A DNA stretch of 42,220 nt, from contig JAHHSD010000013.1 in NCBI GenBank assembly GCA_020025425.1, positions 1 through 42,220 on the forward strand, in the 5' to 3' direction. The DNA comes from Oscillospiraceae bacterium. Its GTDB lineage: Bacteria; Bacillota; Clostridia; Oscillospirales; Oscillospiraceae. Shown here one piece after another: positions 1 to 10,365 of the stretch. How positions within the stretch are numbered: the first letter of the stretch is position 1; every line of letters starts with the position of its first letter. Under the pieces are notes generated by a model. That model ran no database searches and was not told the origin of the DNA. It worked only from the letters and a program-made list of their open reading frames with translations. Made by a program: the position numbers and the translations under genes.

Positions 1-56
1 TCACTATGGATTTTTTTCTTAGGTGTCCAACTTCATTATGCAATCAACCAATTTTT

Positions 57-794
57 ATGAATGAGCTCAAAAATATAAAATGTATCAACGCCTTGAGCCT
101 GAAGCTGCTGGCCATGGCCCTGATGCTGTGCGACCATATGTGGGGGACCATTGTGCCGGGCAACCAGTGGCTGACCAACATCGGCCGTCTGGCCTTTCCC
201 ATCTTTGCGTTTCAGCTGGCTGAGGGCTTTTCCCTCACCCGCAGCAAGGGGGCCTATCTGAAGCGGATGCTTCTCTGGGCCCTGGTGACCGAGATCCCCT
301 TCAATCTGATGGTGGGCAGCAGCTGGCTGGCGCCCTTCCACCAAAACGTGCTGTTCACCTTCTGCGAGGCCCTGCTGATGATGTGGCTGCTGGATTGGGC
401 CAGGAGGAAAAATATCTGGCTGTTCATCGGAATGATCCCGGTGGCGGGTATTTTGGGCTACCTGCTGGGCACAGTTACCTTTGTGGATTATTACGGCTGC
501 GGGATCCTGATGGTGCTCCTCTTCTACCTGACCCGGGAGATCAAATACAGCTGGATCGTTCAGCTGGCCGGTATGTACTATATCAACTGTCAGATGCTGA
601 TGGGCCTGGAGCTGACTGTGGGGCCCTTTACATTCCCCCAGCAGGGACTGGCTGTGCTGGCCCTGGTGCCCATCTGGCTCTATAATGGAAAACAGGGCCC
701 CAGCAGTCCGGCCATCCGCCGGGCCTGCTACGCCTTCTATCCTGTCCATATCCTGGCGCTGGTCCTGATCCGGGACCTGGTGCTGAGCAGATAA
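57..794 (+). CDS. TraX family membrane protein
   Basis: About 245 residues, strongly hydrophobic, with roughly six to seven predicted membrane segments. The N-terminus (ALSLKLLAMALMLCDHMW, then a GRLAFPIFAFQLAEGF segment) matches the TraX family (PF05857), named after the F-plasmid pilin N-acetylation protein but widespread in Firmicute chromosomes, where the role is unknown. I chose the ATG at 57 because the family normally begins just before the LKLLA-type segment. The frame is open to an ATG at 6, so a longer start is possible, and no strong ribosome binding site is visible for either. No conjugation genes lie nearby, so a role in pilin acetylation is not implied. It is followed after 13 bases by the YbaK-type gene and may share its transcript. 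Confidence 0.75.
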   Translation: MNELKNIKCINALSLKLLAMALMLCDHMWGTIVPGNQWLTNIGRLAFPIFAFQLAEGFSLTRSKGAYLKRMLLWALVTEIPFNLMVGSSWLAPFHQNVLFTFCEALLMMWLLDWARRKNIWLFIGMIPVAGILGYLLGTVTFVDYYGCGILMVLLFYLTREIKYSWIVQLAGMYYINCQMLMGLELTVGPFTFPQQGLAVLALVPIWLYNGKQGPSSPAIRRACYAFYPVHILALVLIRDLVLSR

Positions 795-807
795 AGGAGG
801 CCATTCT

Positions 808-1308
808 GTGGCAAAGCATAAGGAAAAAGAGGAAAAAACCAATGTAATGCGGGTGCTGGAGCAGCACCAGATCCCATATACCGCCCACGCCTATCCCCAT
901 GAGGAGGGGGTGGCTGTGGACGGCGTCACCGTGGCCAGAAACCTGGGGCAGGATCCGGAGCAGGTGTTCAAGACCCTGGTGGCCCGGGGGGCATCCAAGA
1001 ATATCTATGTGTTTGCCATCCCGGTGGCCGACAGCCTGGACCTGAAAAAAGCGGCCCGGGCGGTGAAGGAGAAGTCCATTGAGATGGTGGCAGTGAAGGA
1101 GATCAACGGCCTGACCGGCTATATCCGGGGCGGCTGTTCCCCCATCGGCATGAAAAAGAGCTACCCCACCGTGTTCCACGAGACAGCGGAGATCGTGGAC
1201 AGCATCATGGTGTCCGCCGGGAAGATCGGACTCCAGGTGGAGCTGGCCCCCGCCGCCCTGCTGGAGCTGGTGGGCGCCGAAACCACTGATCTCACAACAG
1301 AAGCCTGA
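808..1308 (+). CDS. ybaK: Cys-tRNA(Pro) deacylase, YbaK/EbsC family
   Basis: 166 residues, the usual length for YbaK/EbsC proteins. The family hydrolyses Cys-tRNA(Pro) made by mistake by prolyl-tRNA synthetase; it acts free in the cytoplasm. Family features visible are the N-terminal VMRVLEQHQIPY, the central GQDPEQVFKTLV segment, a lysine in DLKKAARAVKEK, and GYIRGGCSPIGMKK, which matches the GxxxGGCSPxG loop of the active site. The start is a GTG preceded by AAAGGAGG at 793-800. The gene ends where the uvrA ribosome binding site begins, so the two are probably cotranscribed. Function follows from the family. The exact editing substrate (Cys versus other small amino acids) cannot be told from sequence. 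Confidence 0.88.
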   Translation: MAKHKEKEEKTNVMRVLEQHQIPYTAHAYPHEEGVAVDGVTVARNLGQDPEQVFKTLVARGASKNIYVFAIPVADSLDLKKAARAVKEKSIEMVAVKEINGLTGYIRGGCSPIGMKKSYPTVFHETAEIVDSIMVSAGKIGLQVELAPAALLELVGAETTDLTTEA

Positions 1309-1332
1309 GTGGTGAAGAAGGAGGGATACCCC

Positions 1333-4161
<2,829 letters not shown>

Positions 4162-4305
4162 CGCCGCCTGGAGCCGCCCGCCCGCTCTGACCTGTCGGAG
4201 CAGGAGGGCAGCGGCAGCATTGTCTGCACCGGCACGCCGGAGGAGGCGGCCCGGTGTGCTGAGAGCTGCACGGGCCGGTATTTGAAAAAATTGTTGGATA
4301 AATAA
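4162..4305 (+). pseudogene. Diverged in-frame copy of the uvrA 3' end
   Basis: After the uvrA TGA the same frame stays open to a TAA at 4303-4305. The second half (4213-4305) aligns without gaps to the real uvrA end (4069-4161) at an offset of exactly 144 bases. My hand count gives about 17 mismatches in 93 bases, most of them silent or conservative; the peptide reads GSIVCTGTPEEAARCAES, then CTGRYLKKLLDK. The first part (4162-4206) is only weakly similar to the corresponding uvrA segment. There is no start codon or ribosome binding site of its own. It is either an old tandem duplication or the leftover 3' end of an earlier uvrA allele displaced by recombination. Readthrough of the TGA would add 47 residues to UvrA, but nothing indicates that this happens. 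Confidence 0.75.
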
Positions 4306-4328
4306 GCACAGAAACATAGAGGTGTATC

Positions 4329-4820
4329 ATGGATCTTTTTGACTGGCTGACTCTCACCACCGCTGGTAAATTTGTGTTTACCATGCTGGTTTCGATGATC
4401 CCCATTATCGAGCTGAGAGGCGGCCTGCCCTTCGGGGTGGCGCTGGGCCTGCCCTATTACCTGGCCTTTCCCGCCGCGGTGATCGGCAATATCATCCCGG
4501 CCCCCTTCATCATCGTATATATCCGGCGTATTTTTATGATGATGCGCAAATATATTCCCAGGCTGAACGGACTGGTGGACAAGCTGGAGCGCAAGGCCCA
4601 TCTGAAAGGGAAAAAGGTACTGAAATATCAGAACATCGGGCTGTGGCTTTTCGTGGCCATCCCCCTGCCCGGCACCGGGGCCTGGACCGGCTCTCTGGCA
4701 GCCGCTTTTTTGGGTATCCGGCTGAAAAAGGCCCTGCCCGCCGTGATCCTGGGTGTGCTCACCGCCGGCTGCATCATGCTGGGTCTGACCCACGTGGGCA
4801 TCAATCTGTTCAGCGCCTGA
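4329..4820 (+). CDS. Small multidrug export family membrane protein (COG2426)
   Basis: 163 residues with about four to five membrane segments. The N-terminal ELRGGLPFGVALGLP and the later GVLTAGCIMLG match the putative small multi-drug export family (PF06695). The family name is historical, and transport of drugs has not been shown for most members. A LPGTGAWTGSLAA segment in the middle is highly conserved in the family. The start ATG has a weak AGGTG ribosome binding site. It lies 24 bases after the uvrA tail remnant and is probably part of the same transcript. Identity of the family is fairly sure; the substrate is unknown. Confidence 0.78.
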   Translation: MDLFDWLTLTTAGKFVFTMLVSMIPIIELRGGLPFGVALGLPYYLAFPAAVIGNIIPAPFIIVYIRRIFMMMRKYIPRLNGLVDKLERKAHLKGKKVLKYQNIGLWLFVAIPLPGTGAWTGSLAAAFLGIRLKKALPAVILGVLTAGCIMLGLTHVGINLFSA

Positions 4821-4870
4821 GAGGGGCGCAGCCCCCAGCCACGGCATAGAATGGTCCGGAGGTGAGGACC

Positions 4871-5242
4871 TTGAAGCTGGTGGGAGAGGGGCTTGTGGCC
4901 CTGCTGGCCGCCCTGGGCCTGGCCCTGCTGGGCGGGATGCTCTGGGGCCGCCTGCTGTGGCCCGGACCGGGACCCGGACTGTGGGCGGTGATCCCGGTCC
5001 GGGGCGAGGGCGAGAATCTGGAGCGCATCCTGCGCGGCCTGATGTGGCTGCGGGGGCTTGGGCTGCTGCGATGCCCGGTGGCTGTGCTGGATACCGGCCT
5101 GACCCCGCGGGGCAGAGCGCTGGCCCTGAGGCTGTGCGCCCAGTGGCCGGAGGTGGGGCTGTACCCGCCGAAGGATACGGAAGAAACGAGGAGGGAAGAA
5201 GATGCAGCAGCAGGAGCTGGAGGTCCTGGAGGGGACCGTTGA
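4871..5242 (+). CDS. Unknown small membrane-anchored protein
   Basis: About 123 residues, not recognised. The N-terminus carries one hydrophobic segment (GLVALLAALGLALLGGMLW), then WAVIPVRGEGENLERILRGLMWL, a region resembling the first strand and helix of nucleotide-binding or glycosyltransferase-type folds but too short to assign. The C-terminus is Glu, Gly and Ala rich. The likely start is TTG 4871, since GGAGGTG (4857-4863) lies seven bases upstream; a GTG at 4862 would sit inside that site. The last 41 bases overlap the start of recD2, which suggests translational coupling. Codon use looks like its neighbours, which supports a real gene, but the overlap means the C-terminal residues are partly dictated by recD2. 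Confidence 0.6.
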   Translation: MKLVGEGLVALLAALGLALLGGMLWGRLLWPGPGPGLWAVIPVRGEGENLERILRGLMWLRGLGLLRCPVAVLDTGLTPRGRALALRLCAQWPEVGLYPPKDTEETRREEDAAAGAGGPGGDR

Positions 5243-7406
5243 CTCCATCATTTTTCAAAACGAGGAAAACGGCTATACCATCCTGCGGCTGGACGCCGCC
5301 GGGGAGGAGATGACCGTGGTGGGGGAGATGCCTGGCGTCTCCCCCGGCGAATATCTCACCGTCCGGGGCGGATGGGTGAAGCACCCCACCTACGGGACCC
5401 AGTTCCGGGCGGAGACGGTGGAGCGCCGTCTGCCCCAGGGCCTGAAGGAGATCTTCCACTACCTGGCCTCCGGAGCCATCAAGGGGGTGGGCAAGGCCAC
5501 CGCCCGGATGCTGATCGAGGAGTTCGGGGAGGACACCCTTACCGTCATCGAGGAGGAGCCGGAGAAGCTGACCAAGCTGCGGGGGATCTCCCGGGAGCGG
5601 GCCCGGCGCATCAGCAGCGACTTCCGGGCCCAGATGGGCATGCGGCGGCTCATCGAGTTTCTCACTGAGCACCAGCTGCCTCTGACCCTGTCCGTGCCGC
5701 TGTACCGGCTCTACGGGGACGTGGCCCTGGAGGTGCTGCGCTCCAACCCCTATGTCCTCATCGGCGAGGACTTCCAGGTCCCCTTTGACCAGGCCGATCA
5801 GCTGGCCCTGGACCTGGGGATGGAGGGGGACGACCCCCAGCGGCTGGAGGCCGGCCTGCTCTTTGAGCTGTCCCACAACAGCTTCCACAATGGACACACC
5901 TTCCTGCCCCGGCGCAAGTTGGTGGACGCCACGGCGGCCCTGCTCTCCCTGGAGCGGGAGCTGCTGGAGCAGAGCCTCACGCGGCTGGAGCAGCGGGGAG
6001 CGGTGATGGTCCAGCATGTGGCCGGGCAGGACGCGGTCTATCTGCCCGAGCTCTACGACGCGGAGTGCTATGTGGCTCAGCGGCTGGGCGAGATGGGCAG
6101 CCAGCGGCTGCTGGTCCCCGACGACCTGGATAAGCTCTTAAAGCGCATCCAGCGCCAGCACGGCATCACCTACAATCATCAGCAGATGGAGGCGGTGGCC
6201 ACCGCGGCGGCCAGCCAGTTTATGCTGCTCACCGGCGGACCGGGCACCGGAAAGACCACCTGTCTGCGGGGGGTGCTGGCCCTATTCGATACTCTGGGGC
6301 TGGAGACCGCTCTGGCCGCCCCCACCGGGCGGGCCGCCAAGCGGCTGGGGGAGCTGTGCGGGGCGGAGGCCTCCACCATCCACCGGCTGCTGGAGGCGGG
6401 CTATGACAACGCCACCGGCCGGCTGGCCTTTGCCCGGGGGGAGGACGACCCCTTAAAGGCGGACGCTGTTATTGTGGACGAGGCCTCCATGGTGGACCTG
6501 CCCCTGATGGCCGCCCTGCTGGACGCCCTGAGCCCGGAATGCCGGCTGGTGCTGGTGGGCGACCCGGACCAGCTGCCATCGGTGGGGCCGGGGGCCCTGC
6601 TCTCCGATCTGATCCGCAGCCAGGCGGTGCCCGGTGTGGCCCTGAGCGAGATCTTCCGCCAGGCCGCCCAGAGCGCCATCGTCTGCTGCGCCCACATGGT
6701 CAACCGGGGGGAGCTGCCCCAGCTGCGCCGCAACGACAACGACTTCTTCTTCCTGGGCCGCCGGGACCCGGCGGCGGTGGTCAGCACCGTGGTGGACCTG
6801 TGCAGCCGCCGTCTGCCCCAGCGGCAGAATATCCCGCCCGACCAGATCCAGGTCCTGTCCCCCACCCGTCGGCGGGGCACCGGGACGGCCAGCCTGAACC
6901 AGGCCCTCCAGGCGGCCCTGAATCCCCCGGCCGAGGGGAAGGGAGAGCGCCGCTTCGGGGACTGGACCTTCCGGGAGGGGGACCGGGTGATGCAGGTGAA
7001 GAACAACTACGACATCCTCTGGCGGGAGCCGGAGGGGACCAACTCCGGCATGGGAGTATTCAACGGCGATGTGGGCCGCATCCTCTCCATCGACGGGGAG
7101 TCCATCACCGTGGATTTCGACGGGCGGCTGGTGGAATATTCCCCTGACATGCTGGGCGAGCTGGAGCCTGCCTACGCCATGACGGTACATAAGGCCCAGG
7201 GCAATGAGTACCGGGCGGTGATCCTGGCCGCCCTGGACGGGGCCCCTATGCTGATGACCCGGGGGGTGCTCTACACCGCCATCACCCGGGCCCGGGAGCT
7301 GTTCATTGTGGTGGGCGATGAGGGCGCAGTGGCCCAGATGGTGGCCAACGACCGCCAGACCAGGCGCTATTCCGGCCTGCGGGCCAGACTGGCCGAGCAG
7401 CTCTGA
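5202..7406 (+). CDS. recD2: SF1B DNA helicase RecD2 (RecD/TraA type)
   Basis: 734 residues, normal for RecD2. This is the stand-alone 5'-3' DNA helicase of Firmicutes, involved in replication-fork and mismatch-related repair rather than in a RecBCD complex. The N-terminal OB-like part (GTVDSIIFQNEENGYTIL) is followed by helix-hairpin-helix segments (GAIKGVGKATARMLIEEFG; LTKLRGISRERARRI). The helicase core has Walker A GGPGTGKTT (345-353), Walker B VDEASMVD, a motif III GDPDQLPSVGPG and, near the C-terminus, AMTVHKAQGNEY and YTAITRARE (motifs V and VI). The ATG at 5202 has GAGGGAAG upstream. It ends with a strong terminator at 7436-7474. RecB and RecC are absent from the window, consistent with the D2 class. 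Confidence 0.94.
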   Translation: MQQQELEVLEGTVDSIIFQNEENGYTILRLDAAGEEMTVVGEMPGVSPGEYLTVRGGWVKHPTYGTQFRAETVERRLPQGLKEIFHYLASGAIKGVGKATARMLIEEFGEDTLTVIEEEPEKLTKLRGISRERARRISSDFRAQMGMRRLIEFLTEHQLPLTLSVPLYRLYGDVALEVLRSNPYVLIGEDFQVPFDQADQLALDLGMEGDDPQRLEAGLLFELSHNSFHNGHTFLPRRKLVDATAALLSLERELLEQSLTRLEQRGAVMVQHVAGQDAVYLPELYDAECYVAQRLGEMGSQRLLVPDDLDKLLKRIQRQHGITYNHQQMEAVATAAASQFMLLTGGPGTGKTTCLRGVLALFDTLGLETALAAPTGRAAKRLGELCGAEASTIHRLLEAGYDNATGRLAFARGEDDPLKADAVIVDEASMVDLPLMAALLDALSPECRLVLVGDPDQLPSVGPGALLSDLIRSQAVPGVALSEIFRQAAQSAIVCCAHMVNRGELPQLRRNDNDFFFLGRRDPAAVVSTVVDLCSRRLPQRQNIPPDQIQVLSPTRRRGTGTASLNQALQAALNPPAEGKGERRFGDWTFREGDRVMQVKNNYDILWREPEGTNSGMGVFNGDVGRILSIDGESITVDFDGRLVEYSPDMLGELEPAYAMTVHKAQGNEYRAVILAALDGAPMLMTRGVLYTAITRARELFIVVGDEGAVAQMVANDRQTRRYSGLRARLAEQL

Positions 7407-7435
7407 ACAGGCCGGGTCATTGGACATATCAAAAA

Positions 7436-7474
7436 CAGCACCCGCCCCGTTTATAACGGGGCGGGTGCTGTTTT
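7436..7474. terminator. Intrinsic terminator after recD2
   Basis: A perfect 14-bp stem (CAGCACCCGCCCCG and its complement) with a TTTATAA loop is followed by TTTT and preceded by AAAAA, so it can act in either direction. It closes the plus-strand operon that ends with recD2. Confidence 0.9.
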
Positions 7475-7574
7475 GGCTGATTGCATGTATAAACCTTGGT
7501 CAGCAATCACGGTTCACTTTATATGGAGCACCGGTACAGCGGCCATTTTTCGGTCTGCATGATTGGCAATGACA

Positions 7575-7634
7575 CAAAAAGAACACAGCCGTTCAGGGAG
7601 AAACAGATGGTTTCCATCCCTTGACGGCTGTGTT
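7575..7634 (-). terminator. Intrinsic terminator of the hemolysin III gene
   Basis: Arms AACACAGCCGT (7582-7592) and ACGGCTGTGTT (7624-7634) enclose a second small inner hairpin. Read on the minus strand, the stem is followed by CTTTTTG. It lies 35 bases beyond the stop of the minus-strand gene. The stretch 7475-7574 between the two terminators holds nothing I can identify. Confidence 0.8.
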
Positions 7635-7668
7635 TTAGGTTTGCCTATCGGGCTTGGTTTTTGAAGGC

Positions 7669-8391
7669 TTACAGGTATGTGACCACCTGATACATCAGCC
7701 AGAAGTGGCAGGCGCTGCCCAGGAGGATGAACACGTGGAAGATCTCGTGGCAGCCAAAGCGGGGATTGTTCCGCCCGGGCCACTTCACAGCGTAGAGCAC
7801 GCCGCCGATGGAGTAGAGCACACCGCCCAGCACCAGAGCAAACATGCCCTCGGCGGGCAGGGCCCGGGAGATGGCGCCGATGGCGGTGAGAGCCATCCAG
7901 CCCATGAACAGGTAGAGGGCGCTGGTCAGCCAGCGGGGGCAGTGGATCCAGGCGATGGACAGGATGACGCCGGCGATGGCCAGAGCCCAGATCTCGGCGA
8001 ACAGGGTGTAGCCGCTGCCGGGGCCCAGGGCGATGAGGCAGATGGGGGTATAGCTGCCGGCAATGAGCAGATAAATAGAGCTGTGATCGAACTTGCGCAG
8101 GGCCAGCCGTCCGGCCACCGAGGTGTTGATGCAGTGGTAGAGGGTGGAGGCGGTATACAGGCCGATCATGGAGACGCCGTAAATGGCAAAGGAGACCATC
8201 CGCAGGCTGCTGCCTGTGGGCCAGACCCGCAGCAGCAGGGCAATGGTCCCGATCAGGGCCAGCACAGCGCCCACACCGTGGGTGATGGCGGACCAGGGGC
8301 GCAGACCATCATAGGGGTCCCGCTTGGCCCGCTTGCGGGAGACGCTTCGGGCGGGGGAGGATGCGGAGATGCAGGCAGTAAGATGAGACAT
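7669..8391 (-). CDS. Hemolysin III / PAQR family membrane protein
   Basis: 240 residues with seven predicted membrane segments, as in the YqfA/HlyIII family of the PAQR superfamily. Hallmarks are the N-terminal DGLRPWSAITHGVGA, STLYHCI after the third segment, DHSSIYLLIAGSYTP, and HEIFHVFILLGSACHF near the end; their histidines and aspartate form the presumed metal site. Some members have been called haemolysins; in bacteria the real role may be membrane lipid homeostasis. The frame is open further upstream, but ATG at 8391 has AAAGGAG at the right distance and lies downstream of a good promoter, so I chose it. It diverges from the CAT-like gene. Confidence 0.88.
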   Translation of the reverse strand: MSHLTACISASSPARSVSRKRAKRDPYDGLRPWSAITHGVGAVLALIGTIALLLRVWPTGSSLRMVSFAIYGVSMIGLYTASTLYHCINTSVAGRLALRKFDHSSIYLLIAGSYTPICLIALGPGSGYTLFAEIWALAIAGVILSIAWIHCPRWLTSALYLFMGWMALTAIGAISRALPAEGMFALVLGGVLYSIGGVLYAVKWPGRNNPRFGCHEIFHVFILLGSACHFWLMYQVVTYL

Positions 8392-8432
8392 AGGAAACTC
8401 CTTTCCAGCAGATCCTGTTTTTTGTATAATAG

Positions 8433-8461
8433 AGTATATCATTATGATAACTATATGTCAA
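8433..8461 (-). promoter_or_regulatory. Sigma-A promoter of the hemolysin III gene
   Basis: On the minus strand a perfect -35 TTGACA (8456-8461) is separated by 17 bases from -10 TATACT (8433-8438). It lies about 45 bases before the chosen start codon, in an AT-rich divergent spacer. Confidence 0.8.
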
Positions 8462-8514
8462 ATTAAAAATCACTAAATATAATATTTGATATTAGATTAT
8501 ATTTTATACGGCAG

Positions 8515-8543
8515 TTGCAGGAAAAAATGAGATTTGATATAAT
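8515..8543 (+). promoter_or_regulatory. Sigma-A promoter of the CAT-like gene
   Basis: TTGCAG (8515-8520), 17 bases, then a perfect TATAAT (8538-8543), about 57 bases before the start codon at 8600. The two divergent promoters are separated by about 50 bases of very AT-rich sequence containing several short ATATTTGATATTA-like dyads. Confidence 0.7.
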
Positions 8544-8599
8544 GGAGCAAATTCCAGTGAAATCACACCCCGTATGGGGAGAGAGCAGGGGAGGACAGT

Positions 8600-9253
8600 A
8601 TGGAACAGCCGCGTTATCACACACTTGATTTGGACCGGTGGCCCCGGCGGGAGCACTTCTCCTACTATCGGGAGAAGGTGCGCTGCGGGTATTCCATTAC
8701 CAACCGGATCGATGTGACCAGGGTGGTGGAGTATGCCCGCGCCAGAAAGCTGCGCTTTTACCCCTGTATGATCCACGTGATCGCCACGGTGGTGAACGGG
8801 ATGGACGAGATGCGCATGATGCTGGACCCGGAGGGCCGACCGGGGGTCTGGGACCTGGTCCACCCCAACTTTACCGTATTCCACAAGGACGACCACACCT
8901 TCAGCGATCTGTGGTGCCGGTACAGCCGGGACTTTGACACCTTTTATCAGGAGTTTCTGCGGGTGATGGAGGAGTACGGCGACTGCCATGGGGTGAAGGG
9001 CCGTCCTGACCAGCCCCCCAATTTCTTCTGTGCCAGCTGTGTGCCCTGGATGGACTACACCGGCATGGCCACCCACTCAGTGGGCGACCCGGCCCTGTTC
9101 CCCATTGTGGACTTTGGAAAGTATACCCAGGAGGCGGGCAGATATACCCTGCCCATGACCCTGACCATCTCTCACGCCTCGGCGGACGGCTACCACGCCT
9201 GCCAATTTTTCCAACGTGTGCAGGAGGCGGTGGACGCCTTCGGTGCGGAGTAA
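8600..9253 (+). CDS. Chloramphenicol acetyltransferase-like (CatA fold) protein
   Basis: 217 residues, the length of type A chloramphenicol acetyltransferases. The family transfers acetyl from acetyl-CoA within a trimer. The C-terminal SHASADGYHACQFF supplies the catalytic histidine (His192, matching CAT His195) and the structural aspartate (Asp196, matching Asp199). The N-terminus (HFSYYREKVRCGYSITNRIDVT) and FYPCMIHVIATVVN also match. In the PW(M)DYTG segment, where classical enzymes have PWVxFxSF, the oxyanion-stabilising serine aligns with Gly155. That makes chloramphenicol a doubtful substrate. It has a good ribosome binding site (GGGGAGGA) and its own promoter. The following flavoprotein gene starts 55 bases later, probably on the same transcript. 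I am sure of the fold, not of resistance. Confidence 0.8.
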   Translation: MEQPRYHTLDLDRWPRREHFSYYREKVRCGYSITNRIDVTRVVEYARARKLRFYPCMIHVIATVVNGMDEMRMMLDPEGRPGVWDLVHPNFTVFHKDDHTFSDLWCRYSRDFDTFYQEFLRVMEEYGDCHGVKGRPDQPPNFFCASCVPWMDYTGMATHSVGDPALFPIVDFGKYTQEAGRYTLPMTLTISHASADGYHACQFFQRVQEAVDAFGAE

Positions 9254-9308
9254 ACGACAAGTAACCGGGCCGGGACCCGGAGGATCAGAAACAGAAAGGA
9301 AGTACACT

Positions 9309-10157
9309 ATGATTTATGATGTGATCGTGCTGGGCGGCGGCCCGGCGGGCCTGGCAGCTGCGCTGGCGGCCCGTGGACGGAACAAATCCGTGCTGGTAGT
9401 GAGCAACCGCTGGGAGGACAGCCCCCTGGCCAAGGCCCCCAAAATCGACAATTTCCTGGGCATGCCCGGGGTGAGCGGCAGCGAGATGCTGCGCCAGTTC
9501 CAGGCCCACGCCGATGAGGCGGGTGTGGAGCGGGTCACCGGGCGCGTCATCGCCATGATGGAGTTTGAGGGCTACATGCTCACCGTGGGCAGCGACATGT
9601 ACCAGGGCCGCGCCCTGATCCTGGCCTCCGGCGTGGTCCACCAGGCCAAGCTCCCCGGCGAGCCCGGGCTGCTGGGCAAGGGTGTGAGCTACTGCGCCAC
9701 CTGTGACGGTATGCTGTATCGGAACCGCTCCGTTGTGGTGGTGGGACGCAGCAAGGATGCCCCCGAGGAGGCCGAGTATCTGAAGAGCATCGGCTGCCAG
9801 GTGGTCTACACAGCCCCCAAGCGCCCTGAGCATCTGGCCCAGGACATCCAGTTCGTCCAGGCCGCCAAGCTGGAGATCCAGGGGGAGCAGCAGGTCACCG
9901 GCGTCCTGGCTGACGGTCAGCTGCTGCCCTGCGACGGCGTGTTCATCCTGCGGGAGGCGGTGGCCTCCACCGATCTGCTGCCCCAGCTGAACACCCAGAA
10001 GGGCGCTGTGGTGGTGGACCGGGCCATGGCCACCAACCTGCCCGGCGTATTTGCCGCCGGCGACTGCACCGGCGCCCCCCTCCAGATCGCCAAGGCCATC
10101 GGCGAGGGCCATGTGGCCGGACTGTCCGCCGCCGACTATCTGGATCATAAGGCGTAG
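9309..10157 (+). CDS. Thioredoxin reductase-like flavoprotein lacking NADPH motifs
   Basis: 282 residues, slightly shorter than TrxB (about 305). The FAD motif GGGPAG (9-14), the redox-active CATC (129-132, followed by DG) and the C-terminal FAAGDCTGAPLQIAKAIGEG flavin motif are all intact. The middle domain does not look able to bind NADPH: where TrxB has GGGDSA it has GRSKDA (146-151), and where TrxB has HRRxxxR it has KRPEH (171-175). The canonical TrxB at 15652-16569 keeps both. Such proteins in clostridia may be reduced by ferredoxin or another partner; this is inference. The start ATG follows AGAAAGGAAG; an upstream open frame to 9216 overlaps the previous gene and lacks family similarity. 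Probable partner of the CAT-like gene upstream on one transcript. Confidence 0.82.
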   Translation: MIYDVIVLGGGPAGLAAALAARGRNKSVLVVSNRWEDSPLAKAPKIDNFLGMPGVSGSEMLRQFQAHADEAGVERVTGRVIAMMEFEGYMLTVGSDMYQGRALILASGVVHQAKLPGEPGLLGKGVSYCATCDGMLYRNRSVVVVGRSKDAPEEAEYLKSIGCQVVYTAPKRPEHLAQDIQFVQAAKLEIQGEQQVTGVLADGQLLPCDGVFILREAVASTDLLPQLNTQKGAVVVDRAMATNLPGVFAAGDCTGAPLQIAKAIGEGHVAGLSAADYLDHKA

Positions 10158-10224
10158 GAGCAAAGAGCCCTGCATGGGCACAGCGTGAGCGCGCCGAACG
10201 CCGGTACTCCACGGGAGATCGCAT

Positions 10225-10333
10225 ATGGAAGAAAACCATAATCGGTGACTTTTTAGGTGCGGCCTCTCCCTGGATCGTACTGGGATTGTTTGCAGCAGTC
10301 AGTTGTGCCCTGTTGAGCAAAAAAGAGCGATAA
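10225..10333 (+). pseudogene. Small membrane-peptide gene with a start-proximal frameshift
   Basis: An ATG (10225-10227) with GGGAG upstream is followed by one extra G and then by an open frame, 10229-10333, reading KKTIIGDFLGAASPW, a hydrophobic IVLGLFAAVSCALL segment and a charged SKKER end. Without the extra G the product would be a 35-residue single-span membrane peptide beginning MKKTIIG. As written, the ATG frame gives only MEENHNR and a stop, and the long frame has no ATG, GTG or TTG start. It is either a recent frameshift mutation, a sequencing error, or a case of unusual initiation. I recall similar short hydrophobic clostridial peptides but cannot name the family. Confidence 0.55.
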
Positions 10334-10365
10334 ACTCCCCTTTGTCGGGCAGTTGTGTGATAAAA

